NCBI GenBank assembly: GCA_012797975.1
Contig: JAAZOD010000016.1
Span: 1 to 42,610, forward strand
Length of the DNA stretch: 42,610 nucleotides
Source of the DNA: Pelolinea sp.
GTDB taxonomy: Bacteria > Chloroflexota > Anaerolineae > Anaerolineales > Anaerolineaceae
Direction: 5' to 3'
The notes below the pieces were generated by a model. It was not told the DNA's origin. It did no database searches and was given only the letters and a program-made list of their open reading frames with translations. Every line of letters begins with the position of its first letter. Positions within the stretch are counted from its first letter, which is position 1. Below, piece after piece: positions 24,879-33,956 of this stretch. Both the position numbers and the translations under genes were made by a program.

Positions 24879-25486
24879 ACGAGCATAGGATCGGATATGT
24901 TTTAAATGCAGATACACTGGGCTGCACAGCAGGGTGCCGGATGGATCAATCGAACAATCCCTGCTTTGGAGAAATGGTCTGCATTTCTGCTCAAAACGCG
25001 CAAACCATCTACGGCATTATTTCCAACGTACATATTTTGGATGACGGGCTGATCAGGCAGTTGGCCACCACTCAGGTCATTGATGAGCAGGTCATTCGCG
25101 ATAACCGTGATAACCGCATTGTCCCGCTGGAATTCAGCATCATCTTTTTGGGTTTTTGCCAAGCCGAACAGATCCACCATTTACTTCCGCCCAATCCGCC
25201 GTTATCGCTGGAGTCAGTGTTTGCTTGCCCCAGAGAAGAAATTCTGACTTTCACGAACGCAGGCAGCAGCGGTTATCTGCGCTATATGGTTTCGGAAAAA
25301 ACCATGCTCAATTTTGATCTCATCGCCGCACATTTTCGCAATCTGCATTCCTTGTTGGCCGAGCAAGATCGCCGGGCATGGGTCGAGAAAGCCACCCAAA
25401 CCCTGGTACATAGCTATCGCAATGACTATGATACGCTCAGCGCTCTGCTGCGCACTCTTTCAGATGCAACCATATTTAACGCATGA
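24875..25486 (+). CDS. Small HAS-barrel-like protein between nurA and herA
   Basis: 203 aa, not a named family that I recognise. The N-terminal half (about 5-60) has the pattern of the HAS barrel (HerA-ATP-synthase domain): GYVL...CFGEMVCISAQNAQTIYGIISNVHI. HerA in the next gene has a matching stretch, GSFVTIKSGDWQFYGLITDL. The C-terminal half is probably helical, with no catalytic motif. The 4-base overlap with nurA and tight link to herA suggest it is a fixed partner, perhaps an adaptor on the HerA ring. The HAS assignment is my inference from pattern. Confidence 0.6.
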   Translation: MNEHRIGYVLNADTLGCTAGCRMDQSNNPCFGEMVCISAQNAQTIYGIISNVHILDDGLIRQLATTQVIDEQVIRDNRDNRIVPLEFSIIFLGFCQAEQIHHLLPPNPPLSLESVFACPREEILTFTNAGSSGYLRYMVSEKTMLNFDLIAAHFRNLHSLLAEQDRRAWVEKATQTLVHSYRNDYDTLSALLRTLSDATIFNA

Positions 25487-25500
25487 TACAGGAAAAGACT

Positions 25501-27258
25501 ATGGAAACAGAATCTGCATTCACTTCCCCTCAACCTGGAAAGGAAATTGGAACGGTAATCGGCGGCAGTCTGTCAGAAAGCCTGACCGCCCGTTTGCAGG
25601 TCTCACCCCAGGAAATTCAAGAGGGCAGTTTTGTCACCATCAAGAGCGGCGACTGGCAGTTCTACGGGCTCATCACAGACCTGCGCTTGGGAGCCACCGA
25701 TCCCCGCTTTTCGGATGAACAGATCGATGCTTATTTCCCTCCGTCGATCGCACACGCGCTGCGCCAGGAAGTCCTGTATTCCAACGCAGTCATCCTGCCA
25801 GTGCTGATGCTCGAAAACGGACCGGATTACAGCAGCGGGAATCTTCAGGAATATCTGCAATGGAAAGACCGAAAGGAAAAGAAGGGCGGATTGATGCAAA
25901 ACCCCATTCAGATCAAGACCATCCCCGCCCATCAATCTTCCGTCCGCCTGGCCAGCGCGGTGGATATTGCCACCGTCTTTGGCGATGAGGGGGACGAGGA
26001 TAATTTCAAGATCGGAACCACCCGCGAACAGAACTTCCCCGTGTGCATTGACCTGTCGCATTTCATCCAGCGTTCCGCCGGCATCTTCGGTGCAACCGGC
26101 ACCGGGAAAAGCTTCCTCACCCGCATCTTGCTGGCCGGGTTGATCCAGCAGAATAAAGCTTCTTTGCTCATTTTTGACATGCACGATGAATACGGTTTTG
26201 ATGATACTGCCTCCGATACCGGTGAAAAGATCACCGGTCTGAACACTCACTTCGGGTCCAAAGTGCAGGTGGTCGGATTGGGAAAGGGAAAAAATATCCG
26301 CGGCAACAATCCCGCTTTCCAAATTGAGATCGCCGAAAGCGATATCACAACAAGCGATATTGAGATGCTGGTTTCCGAGCTCAATCTCAAAGAGACCACT
26401 TCCACCACCCTGGCAGCCCTGGCTGCCTGTTTCGGAAGAGACTGGTTCTCGAAGTTCAAAGCCATGAAATCGGGTGCCATGATCACCAATGAAGAAGGAA
26501 AGAAGATCCCGGCTCCAGATAGTGTGGCTGCCTGGGCAAACCAGAATGGGGTGAATGTGATGGCCGCTGAAAGCTTGCACAGCAAGTTGGGCAGGTTGTT
26601 CTCCAAAGGGTATATCAATGCCAGGCCGCCTGCGGATGGGCTGCAGCAGATCGTACAATTGCTCAAAGCCGGCAAACACATCATCCTGTCTTTCAGCGGT
26701 TATGATTCCGACCTTGATTACCTCTTTATCTCAAATTTGATCACCCGCAAGATCCGCGAGGAGTGGGAACAGCAAACCAATGACTACCGCAGCGGAACCA
26801 GTGGCGCAGAAGAACCCCGCCAACTGGTCATTGTGGTGGAAGAAGCGCATAAGCTGCTCAACCGTGAAATGGCTGCCCAAACCGCGTTCAGTACCATTGC
26901 CAGAGAAATGCGCAAATACTATGTCACCTTGCTGGTCATCGATCAGCGCCCCTCACAAATCTATGATGAAGTGCTTTCGCAGCTTGGAACGCGCATTTGC
27001 GGCTACCTGACGGATGATGAAGATATTCGCGCCGTTCTTTCGGGAGCTTCCAGCAAGGAAGTGTTGCGCAGTATGCTTTCGCACCTGCAACCCAAAGAGG
27101 AAGTGCTCATTGCGGGATGGGGTGTGCCGATGCCCATTCCGGTGCGCTCACGGCGATTGGATGCAATGTTTTGGGAAGAATTGGAAAAGAATCATCCCCG
27201 CACAAGCCGCCCGCAAAATTTTGAAGAACGCAAGAAAATGCTGGGGTTTGGATCTTAA
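25501..27258 (+). CDS. herA: HerA family DNA translocase / helicase
   Basis: 585 aa from the ATG at 25501. Hexameric FtsK-like motor that pairs with NurA. A HAS barrel lies at about 14-70; then comes the ATPase core with Walker A GATGTGKS near residue 197-204, a FDMHDEYGF block, Walker B LVIVVEEAHKLL near 442-453 and the conserved RKYYVTLLVIDQRPSQI segment with the sensor and arginine-finger region. A helical insert (about 320-370) sits in the core. The length is normal for HerA. An earlier ATG at 25483 overlaps the upstream stop as ATGA but has no ribosome-binding site; AGGAA before 25501 decides for the latter. Its stop shares TTAA with the gene on the other strand. Confidence 0.9.
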   Translation: METESAFTSPQPGKEIGTVIGGSLSESLTARLQVSPQEIQEGSFVTIKSGDWQFYGLITDLRLGATDPRFSDEQIDAYFPPSIAHALRQEVLYSNAVILPVLMLENGPDYSSGNLQEYLQWKDRKEKKGGLMQNPIQIKTIPAHQSSVRLASAVDIATVFGDEGDEDNFKIGTTREQNFPVCIDLSHFIQRSAGIFGATGTGKSFLTRILLAGLIQQNKASLLIFDMHDEYGFDDTASDTGEKITGLNTHFGSKVQVVGLGKGKNIRGNNPAFQIEIAESDITTSDIEMLVSELNLKETTSTTLAALAACFGRDWFSKFKAMKSGAMITNEEGKKIPAPDSVAAWANQNGVNVMAAESLHSKLGRLFSKGYINARPPADGLQQIVQLLKAGKHIILSFSGYDSDLDYLFISNLITRKIREEWEQQTNDYRSGTSGAEEPRQLVIVVEEAHKLLNREMAAQTAFSTIAREMRKYYVTLLVIDQRPSQIYDEVLSQLGTRICGYLTDDEDIRAVLSGASSKEVLRSMLSHLQPKEEVLIAGWGVPMPIPVRSRRLDAMFWEELEKNHPRTSRPQNFEERKKMLGFGS

Positions 27259-27725
27259 TAATAGATTGCCCACATGATCAAGGCAACACACAGCCCCAGC
27301 GTTACCCCTGCCATGGCTTCAAAGGGAGTGTGACCCAAAACCTCACGCAGTTTTTTATAGGAGAAATCGCCGCTTTTCAAGATTTCTTCCACGATCTTAT
27401 TGATCCATTCTGCGTGGAACCCGGCCTGCCGGCGGATGCTGACCGCATCGTACACGACAATGTTGGTCAGGGCAACAGCAAGGGCAAACAGCGAAGAGTC
27501 GAACCCGTCGTGCAGCCCGATCGCCAGCGTTGCAGAGGTAGCAATGGCAGAATGAGAGCTGGGCATGCCACCCGGGCTGACCAGCACTGTCCAATCCCAC
27601 TTTTTCGTGGAAAGATAATTGATCGGTAATTTTAGGATCTGCGCGGTCATCCATGCCGCCACCACACAGGCCAGCACATAATTGGAGATTAATTGGCGTA
27701 GGGAATTGAGAAAGTCAGTCCACAT
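27255..27725 (-). CDS. Divergent PAP2 family membrane protein (DUF212)
   Basis: 156 aa with about four transmembrane segments. Motifs of the YuiD/DUF212 group are present: SPGGMPSSHSA, VVYDAVSIRRQAGFHA and LGHTPFEAMAG, which resemble the three phosphatase signatures of PAP2 enzymes. Acid phosphatase activity on lipid or small phosphates is plausible but unproven for this branch. The gene overlaps xseB by 11 bases and is the last of an xseA-xseB unit. Its stop overlaps the herA stop by four bases. Confidence 0.88.
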   Translation of the reverse strand: MWTDFLNSLRQLISNYVLACVVAAWMTAQILKLPINYLSTKKWDWTVLVSPGGMPSSHSAIATSATLAIGLHDGFDSSLFALAVALTNIVVYDAVSIRRQAGFHAEWINKIVEEILKSGDFSYKKLREVLGHTPFEAMAGVTLGLCVALIMWAIYY

Positions 27726-27945
27726 TTTCCGTCGCGCCTCGTGTATTTTGGTTCACTTCTCTGATTTGAAGTTCCGCTTTTTCCAATAACTGCTGGCAGT
27801 GTGCCAGCAATTCTTTGCCAAATTCAAAGCGTTCCAGCATCACTTCCAGTTCCAAAGATCCATTTTCAAGATCAGCCAATACTTTTTCGAGTTCCTGCAT
27901 GGCTTCTTCATATTTCATTGCTTGAATATCTTTCTTTGCTACCAT
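27715..27945 (-). CDS. xseB: Exodeoxyribonuclease VII small subunit
   Basis: 76 aa, the usual size. The core reads KYEEAMQELEKVLADLENG followed by SLELEVMLERFEFGKELL, the standard XseB helical hairpin. XseB binds XseA to form the single-strand-specific exonuclease VII. The ATG lies one base after the xseA stop with AAGGGA before it. Confidence 0.95.
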   Translation of the reverse strand: MVAKKDIQAMKYEEAMQELEKVLADLENGSLELEVMLERFEFGKELLAHCQQLLEKAELQIREVNQNTRGATENVD

Positions 27946-27946
27946 T

Positions 27947-29182
27947 TCATTCCCTTATCGCTTTTTCCTTTGAAAGTACTTCTGCTGCTAAAGCACCATC
28001 TTTGAGATGTACATTAATTTTCTCATTTTTATCAATTTTCGCAACGCTGTCGACCAGTCTATTCTGCTGATTAAAAATCAGTGCATAACCACGCTGCAGG
28101 ACCGCCTGCGGGTTGAGCGTTTGAAAACGTCCTCCCATGCTATCCAGGTTGGCGCGCAGCAATTGCATACGGCTGCGTGCCGCCGAACGCAAGCGTCGCG
28201 CGGCCTCATCAGTTTGCAGTATTGCTTGCTCGATCACCCCTTCTGGCGATTGATGCTGCAGCCGGTATTGCTGTTCTTTCAGTTCACTGTTCTTGACCTG
28301 GACGCTTTCAATAAAGATCTGGACGAACGAATTCTGCATTTCCTGCACGCTCAATTTCAATTCTTCAATGTCGGGTGTCGCCAGAACAGCCGCTCCGGTT
28401 GGGGTGGGTGCGCGCAGATCGGCTGCAAAATCCACCAGCGTGAAATCGGTCTCATGTCCCACTCCGCTGATGATGGGAATTTCACAGGCAGCTACCGCCC
28501 GCACCACCGCTTCTTCGTTAAATGGCCAGAGGTCCTCCAGAGAACCGCCACCGCGCGCCATGATGATCACGTCCGGTTTTTGAGGGGTATTCTCCAATTT
28601 GTGCAATGCTCGCACAATATTCTCGGCTGCACCTTCCCCTTGTACCAGTGTTGGGCTGAGCAACACCTCAGTCAGAGGAAAGCGTTTGCGCAGCGTGTTC
28701 AGAATATCCTGTAATGCGGCCCCGGAAGGAGAGGTGACCACACCAATCAACTTCGGAAAGGCGGGGATGGTTTTTTTCTTTTGGGGATCAAAAAGTCCCT
28801 CCTCTTCAAGCTGCCTTTTCAATCGTAAAAATTCTTGAAACAGTTTGCCTTCCCCCTGCAGTCGCAGGGAATCGATATAAAATTGATATTGGCCGCCTTT
28901 TTCATAGACCCCGAATTTTCCATGAACTTCCACCGCCATGCCATCTTCAAGATGAATGGCAAAATATTGCGCGGTCCATTTCCAAATAACACAGCGCAGC
29001 GAGGCGGTTTCATCCTTCAGCGTAAAATAAATATGCCCCGAAGAGGGATAAGACACATTGGATACCTCCCCCTGCACCCAGATATCTTGCAGAGTGGGAT
29101 TTTCTTCCAACAAAACACGAACGTACCCGGTCACTTCCGCAACCGTATAAATCTGCTGTTGAAAAAGGGTGTCATCAATCAT
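27947..29182 (-). CDS. xseA: Exodeoxyribonuclease VII large subunit
   Basis: 411 aa from the ATG at 29182. An N-terminal OB-fold (tRNA_anti type, starting IYTVAEVTGYVRVLLEENP with IWVQGEVSN and GHIYFTLKDE) precedes the catalytic XseA domain: IGVVTSPSGAALQDI, MARGGGSLEDLWPFNEE and PIISGVGHETDFTLVDF with ADLRAPTPTGAA, then a long coiled-coil region. The frame is open to 29290, but that extension would be antisense through the HIT gene start and has no family match. A TATACT nine bases before the ATG and no ribosome-binding site suggest a very short leader. Confidence 0.95.
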   Translation of the reverse strand: MIDDTLFQQQIYTVAEVTGYVRVLLEENPTLQDIWVQGEVSNVSYPSSGHIYFTLKDETASLRCVIWKWTAQYFAIHLEDGMAVEVHGKFGVYEKGGQYQFYIDSLRLQGEGKLFQEFLRLKRQLEEEGLFDPQKKKTIPAFPKLIGVVTSPSGAALQDILNTLRKRFPLTEVLLSPTLVQGEGAAENIVRALHKLENTPQKPDVIIMARGGGSLEDLWPFNEEAVVRAVAACEIPIISGVGHETDFTLVDFAADLRAPTPTGAAVLATPDIEELKLSVQEMQNSFVQIFIESVQVKNSELKEQQYRLQHQSPEGVIEQAILQTDEAARRLRSAARSRMQLLRANLDSMGGRFQTLNPQAVLQRGYALIFNQQNRLVDSVAKIDKNEKINVHLKDGALAAEVLSKEKAIRE

Positions 29183-29261
29183 GCAAATACCAGTATAATC
29201 TGTTTTCGCAGAAACAACGCTTATAATAAAAATCAGAAACAAATAGAAGCAGGTAATAACG

Positions 29262-29753
29262 ATGGAACATGTTTGGGCTCCATGGCGCATGAAATATATT
29301 CAAGAAACATCCGAAAAAGGATGCTTTTTCTGTAAAGGTATCAAGCTTGAAGAGGATGGCGCGCAGAATTTGATCGTTAAACGCGGTAGATTTGCCTTCG
29401 TCATGCTCAACCGTTATCCCTACACCAGTGGGCATCTCATGGTTGTTCCCTACGCCCACGAATCGTCTTTGGAAAAATTGCCTACTGAAACAAAAACCGA
29501 AATCATGATTTTGATCTCCCAAGCCATTCAGGTGCTGACTGAGGAATACGGGGCAGAAGGGTTCAACGTAGGCGCCAACTTGGGGGCCACAGCCGGAGCT
29601 GGTGTGGCTGACCACCTGCATTTCCACGTTGTACCCCGCTGGGGGGGTGATACCAACTTCATGACCTCGGTCGGAAACGCCCGCGTACTGCCCGAGCAAT
29701 TATCGGATACCCAGAAACGCATTCAAGCACACTGGCCGAAAGATCCGGATTGA
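29262..29753 (+). CDS. HIT-family nucleotide hydrolase/transferase
   Basis: 163 aa. The histidine triad is HLHFHVVPRW with H118, H120 and H122. A zinc pair C21/C24 (KGCFFCKG) and the opening VWAPWRMKYI place it with the Ap4A-phosphorylase/HIT hydrolase branch common in Gram-positives and actinobacteria. It probably acts on dinucleoside polyphosphates or AMP conjugates. AGCAGG lies about 8 bases upstream. The gene heads a plus-strand run with the GNAT and FkbM genes. Confidence 0.9.
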   Translation: MEHVWAPWRMKYIQETSEKGCFFCKGIKLEEDGAQNLIVKRGRFAFVMLNRYPYTSGHLMVVPYAHESSLEKLPTETKTEIMILISQAIQVLTEEYGAEGFNVGANLGATAGAGVADHLHFHVVPRWGGDTNFMTSVGNARVLPEQLSDTQKRIQAHWPKDPD

Positions 29754-29759
29754 CCCCTG

Positions 29760-30248
29760 ATGAAGTCGATCGATATTCGTGAAAAAACTTCGCAAGATAC
29801 CGACTGGGCAAAGACCCTCATGCTTGAAAGTTGGGGGAGTGAGGTAATGGTTCTGCAGGGCAGATTGTATCATCCGGCCGAACTACCGGGTTATATTGCA
29901 GAAATTGATCAGGAGCGCGTTGGCTTGATCACCTATCTCCTCGAACAGAGAAGCTGTGAGATTATCACCCTGAACAGTCTGCAGCCTGGATTGGGGATTG
30001 GAACTCGTTTGCTGGATGCTGTAAAGCGATCAGCCAAACAGAGTGGCTGCACGGAAATGAAGTTGTTCACCACCAACGACAATACCGACGCTCTGCGTTT
30101 TTATCAAAAGTATGGATTTCATCTGGATATGTTGCTCAAGGATGGCATTGCTCCTGACCGCGCCCTCAAACCGGAGATACCCATGAAAGCAGAGAACGGC
30201 ATTCCGATCAGAGATTATCTTCTGCTAAAGATAGGATTGGAATCATGA
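29760..30248 (+). CDS. GNAT family N-acetyltransferase
   Basis: 162 aa. The acetyl-CoA loop reads LQPGLGIGTRLLDAV (motif A) and the C-terminal part has NTDALRFYQKYGFHL (motif B). The substrate is unknown. It starts 6 bases after the HIT stop and overlaps the next gene by ATGA. Confidence 0.85.
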   Translation: MKSIDIREKTSQDTDWAKTLMLESWGSEVMVLQGRLYHPAELPGYIAEIDQERVGLITYLLEQRSCEIITLNSLQPGLGIGTRLLDAVKRSAKQSGCTEMKLFTTNDNTDALRFYQKYGFHLDMLLKDGIAPDRALKPEIPMKAENGIPIRDYLLLKIGLES

Positions 30249-31117
30249 AGATCACGCTCAAAATAGCCGCCTTCGCAGCCAGGATCTTGCCCGCCAGAAT
30301 GAAAGCACAACTCTACCAAAATCCGAAGCTTGCCAGCAGGATCAGATCCACACTGAACGCCGCCGCTCCGCTAGGTCTGACAAAAATAAAAATCGCCGGC
30401 GGGTTGAACCAGGGCCTCTTGTTGAATCTGGATATGCAAACAGAAAAGGATTACTGGCTCGGCACGTATGAACTTGCTCTCCAAGCGGCCATTGAAAAAT
30501 ATTGCCTGCCAGGAATGGTCGTTTATGATGTGGGTGCCAATATTGGCTATATCAGCATGATTTTCGCAAGGCAGATTGGAAAAGCAGGCAAGGTGCTTGC
30601 TTTCGAACCACTGCCGGATAATTTCAAGCGTCTGACCGATAACATAGCGCTCAACGATCTCCCAGCGCAGATCGCTTGTTTTCAAGCAGCCGTTATCGAT
30701 GGGCCTGGCAGCACCACTTTTTTCGTGCACAAATCCGGCGCCATGGGAAAAGCACAGGGTTCCCTGGGACGCGATGAAAAGTACACTTCGCAGATCAACG
30801 TGCCGGCAATCGCCCTGGATGATTTCATTTTCAAACAAAACCATCCGCGCCCCGATCTGATCAAGATGGATATTGAAGGTGGCGAGGTGCTGGCAATTCA
30901 GGGGATGGAAAAAACCTTACATGACATCCAGCCGACTATGCTCGTTGAAATCCACAGTCATGCCGCCCTGGATTGCTTATGGAAAGAATTCAAGACATAC
31001 GGATACCGTTTGTTCAAAATGGAAAAGGGATATCCGCAGATCATTGATCCGGCTGCCTTGGGAGAGCGAACCTATGCAGTGGCTGTTCCTGATAAAAAAA
31101 CCGGTTCTCATGCATGA
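30245..31117 (+). CDS. FkbM family SAM-dependent methyltransferase
   Basis: 290 aa. The SAM site is YDVGANIGYISM at 94-105, with the acidic AFEPLPDNF loop after it. The FkbM signature DLIKMDIEGGEVLAIQGM and MLVEIH follow. FkbM-type enzymes usually O-methylate sugars or secondary metabolites; the acceptor here is unknown. The coding sequence ends inside the arms of the downstream terminator: the TGA is 31115-31117. It is coupled to the GNAT gene by a 4-base overlap. Confidence 0.87.
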   Translation: MKITLKIAAFAARILPARMKAQLYQNPKLASRIRSTLNAAAPLGLTKIKIAGGLNQGLLLNLDMQTEKDYWLGTYELALQAAIEKYCLPGMVVYDVGANIGYISMIFARQIGKAGKVLAFEPLPDNFKRLTDNIALNDLPAQIACFQAAVIDGPGSTTFFVHKSGAMGKAQGSLGRDEKYTSQINVPAIALDDFIFKQNHPRPDLIKMDIEGGEVLAIQGMEKTLHDIQPTMLVEIHSHAALDCLWKEFKTYGYRLFKMEKGYPQIIDPAALGERTYAVAVPDKKTGSHA

Positions 31118-31129
31118 GAACCGGTTTTT
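31096..31129. terminator. Bidirectional terminator overlapping the end of the FkbM gene
   Basis: Perfect palindrome: AAAAACCGGTTCTCA, TGCA loop, and the complement ending TTTTT. It contains the last codons and stop of the FkbM gene and also faces the PspC gene ending at 31148. Confidence 0.92.
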
Positions 31130-31147
31130 ACATCTTTTCGATTAGTC

Positions 31148-31342
31148 TTATGGCTCTTCAGGCACGACCAGCATCATCACAATGTAAACCCAAAAGGTCA
31201 GTGTTCCCAAGAAAAGCCCGAGAGCAAACAATAATCGGACGATGGTAGGATCTACTTCAATATATTCACCCAATCCCCCGCAGACTCCGGCTATCATCCG
31301 CTTATCCCGCGATCGGTATAATTTGCGACTATCATCAGCCAT
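31148..31342 (-). CDS. PspC domain membrane protein
   Basis: 64 aa. PspC domain: KLYRSRDKRMIAGVCGGLGEY then VDPTIVRLLFAL and one long hydrophobic segment ending VVPEEP. PspC proteins are linked to membrane-stress responses. I chose the ATG at 31342 because GAGGAG lies about 8 bases upstream; an open frame reaching 31489 would overlap the HD-GYP gene end. It closely resembles the product of 38345-38569. Confidence 0.88.
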   Translation of the reverse strand: MADDSRKLYRSRDKRMIAGVCGGLGEYIEVDPTIVRLLFALGLFLGTLTFWVYIVMMLVVPEEP

Positions 31343-31406
31343 GGCTGTTCTCCTCGTTTCAATGTATTTCTCTAGGTATACGCTTCTGGCGAAAAAAGGT
31401 TGCTGA

Positions 31407-33947
31407 TTATTTTCTCGATTTCTTCGATTTTCTTGTTTTCTGTTCTTCTTCCAGCATGGCAATAAAAACCTCAACCACATGGGGATCAAAATGGGTGCCG
31501 GATTGTTCTTTAATATACCCGATTACTTTTTCCTGCGGCCATGCCTTGCGATAAGGCCTATCCGATGAAAGAGCATCCCACACATCCACAATGGCGAATA
31601 TCCTGGCAGACAAAGGGATTTCCTCACCTTTCAGCCCTTGGGGGTACCCGCTGCCATCCCATTTCTCATGATGGCAGTATGGTATCTCCAAAGCCGGTTC
31701 AAGAAAATGAATGGAGGAGAGCATTTCGTATGCAATGCTGGGATGTCTGCGCATGGTCTCCCATTCTTCATCGGTAAGAGGACCTGGTTTTTGCAAAATG
31801 CTATCAGGGATGGCAATCTTCCCTATATCGTGCAATAAAGACCCACGGCGGATATGTACCAGCTCATCTTCACTCACGCCCATCTTCTCGGCCAGGTGCA
31901 AGGTCATTCCCAAAACACGCTGGCTGTGCCCCTCTGTTTCCCGATCGCGCATTTCCAGTGTGCGCGCCCACCCCTCCAACGTCGCTTCATACGCACTCAC
32001 CAATTCCATATTGGTCTTTTCGAGATCGGTGAACATACGTGCATTATCGATGGCAATAGCAGTTTCGGATATCAAGGTGTTGAGATAATCAAGCCACTGT
32101 TGATCTGGTTCAAGGACCGAACGATGAAAAATTTCCAACACGCCTTTGATTTGATTCCGTGCAATCAGCGGGAAACCATAATAAGAAACAAAACTCTCAT
32201 CTTCCAGTAATGGCGATTGCTTCAGCGTTGTCAGTTCGGAAGCAAGGTTTTTTACATAGATTGGCTCCCGTTTTTGGGCAGCCATCCCCGCCATACCCTG
32301 CCCCATTCGCAAACTGGTATATTTCAATGCATCGGTTCTAAATCCTCGACCGGCAATAAAATTCAAGTTCTTGTTTTCCGGGCTGTAAAGCAGCACATCT
32401 GCCGCATCCACTTTCAGTTCATTCACAACCTGATCCAACAACATGACCAGAGGGATCTGCAGATCAAAATTTTCTGTGATCGCAATATTGATGTTTTGTA
32501 GAGCTGAAAGTCGTTTTAGCTGGAGCTGCAAGTTCTTCTCGGCCTTGCGCCGTTCCATCAGTTCCTTTTGTGCCAATGAATAGAGTTTTGCATTTTGAAT
32601 GGCCAAGGAAGTTTGGCTTGCCAGGGTGGTAAGAATGTTGAGATCTTCTTGGGAATAGGGCGTCTCAGACATTTTTTCGCCCAGAACCAGGATTCCAATC
32701 AGGTCCTTCTTTGTTTTCAACGGTATGAATAATTCTGCGCGTAAATCGATCAGGTAATCCAGTTCATCTTTCCACAGCGATTTGATCATGGGAGATGATT
32801 CCAACTCGCTCCACATCACAGGGTCGTCAGCTCGTTTCATTCTCAATACTAAAGGATGATCGATACGGAATTCTTTATGTTTGGAATAGTTCAGCCCATT
32901 ACCAGAAACAAGAACAAAGGACGCATTTTCTTTTTCCTTTTGCGAAACAAAAAGACCGGCGCGTTTGATATGCATGGTGGAGATGATCTCGGTGATGATT
33001 GAACTGGCCAGGCGTTGCAGGTCAATTTCGCGCGATGCGGTTTGAACAATTCGCTGCAGCATAAGGTTCGAGTCGTATCGCTCACGGAAGAAGATTTTAT
33101 TGATCCAATCCTGCAAAATTTTTTGGACTGGCTGAAACACAAGAGCGGCTGCAATCGCAACAAACACAGAAACCAGAACCTGTTGATTGATAGAAAACTG
33201 AAAAGCACGTACCGTGCTGCTGATGACGAGAAAGTACAGGGTCCCGATGATGCTGGTAGGCAAAACATACAGGACGCTTTTTCGGAGGATGACATTGATA
33301 TCCAGAAGTTGATGGCGCAGGATGGCCACTGAAATAAGGATGGCGGTGATGAGATTCGCAAAAATATCGATGGGATACTGCCCCAGATTGGTAAAGTTGA
33401 AGATGGATCCGATGATGATGAAAATGAACCCCAAGATCAGATATTTCAAGCGGTTGCGAATTTGGGGGCTTCTTGCCTTATGGTAACCCTTGAACAAGCG
33501 ATAGGTATTGTAGAGCATCAATGCATATCCGGGGCCGGCCACAAAACCCACCAGGGGAGTGAATGCGTAAACCAATTCTGTCCCATTCATATAGGCGTAG
33601 GAAACGACCCAATTTGTGCACAGGGTCATCAAAATAGCCAGAACGATATATACATAGATCCAACGATCCCAGCTTGTTTTCTGCGGTAAACTGGCCTGCA
33701 CAAATCGATGGCTGCCGATCAAGGTCAAAATAGATGAAACGGTCATCATGCGGAACCAAAAATAGATATCCCCCAGTTGGCCAACGACCATGATGGCGCT
33801 AAGTTTCCAAAGCGCCATCATTAATAAATAAAAACGAAAAGCATCTTTCTCTCTGGTCTTTGGTTTCGTGAACAGCACAACCAAATAAAGCGCCAGATAG
33901 CTGATGAAAGCAAGAACGGTAACGATAAGTTCCAAATTCCAGATCAT
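31407..33947 (-). CDS. 7TM-GAF-GAF-HD-GYP phosphodiesterase
   Basis: 846 aa. The N-terminal 250 residues form about seven to eight membrane helices like the sensor modules of some histidine kinases. Two GAF-like regions follow (about 310-460 and 490-640) separated by a short coiled coil. The C-terminus is an HD-GYP domain: H674 in EGHSQRV, H706/D707 in LLHDIGKI, then HHEKWDGSGYPQGLKGEEIPL (about 759-779) and DVWDALSSDRPYR. The GYP signature and metal ligands are intact, so degradation of cyclic di-GMP (or a related dinucleotide) is expected. No clear ribosome-binding site is seen. The start lies 9 bases after the GH3 stop, so it is probably in the methyltransferase-GH3 operon. Confidence 0.9.
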   Translation of the reverse strand: MIWNLELIVTVLAFISYLALYLVVLFTKPKTREKDAFRFYLLMMALWKLSAIMVVGQLGDIYFWFRMMTVSSILTLIGSHRFVQASLPQKTSWDRWIYVYIVLAILMTLCTNWVVSYAYMNGTELVYAFTPLVGFVAGPGYALMLYNTYRLFKGYHKARSPQIRNRLKYLILGFIFIIIGSIFNFTNLGQYPIDIFANLITAILISVAILRHQLLDINVILRKSVLYVLPTSIIGTLYFLVISSTVRAFQFSINQQVLVSVFVAIAAALVFQPVQKILQDWINKIFFRERYDSNLMLQRIVQTASREIDLQRLASSIITEIISTMHIKRAGLFVSQKEKENASFVLVSGNGLNYSKHKEFRIDHPLVLRMKRADDPVMWSELESSPMIKSLWKDELDYLIDLRAELFIPLKTKKDLIGILVLGEKMSETPYSQEDLNILTTLASQTSLAIQNAKLYSLAQKELMERRKAEKNLQLQLKRLSALQNINIAITENFDLQIPLVMLLDQVVNELKVDAADVLLYSPENKNLNFIAGRGFRTDALKYTSLRMGQGMAGMAAQKREPIYVKNLASELTTLKQSPLLEDESFVSYYGFPLIARNQIKGVLEIFHRSVLEPDQQWLDYLNTLISETAIAIDNARMFTDLEKTNMELVSAYEATLEGWARTLEMRDRETEGHSQRVLGMTLHLAEKMGVSEDELVHIRRGSLLHDIGKIAIPDSILQKPGPLTDEEWETMRRHPSIAYEMLSSIHFLEPALEIPYCHHEKWDGSGYPQGLKGEEIPLSARIFAIVDVWDALSSDRPYRKAWPQEKVIGYIKEQSGTHFDPHVVEVFIAMLEEEQKTRKSKKSRK

Positions 33948-33956
33948 AAAAGTATT

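Noticed and set aside
29183-29290. N-terminal extension of xseA with a hydrophobic stretch resembling a signal peptide
   Set aside because: XseA is cytoplasmic and starts at the OB-fold; the extension overlaps the start of the HIT gene in antisense.
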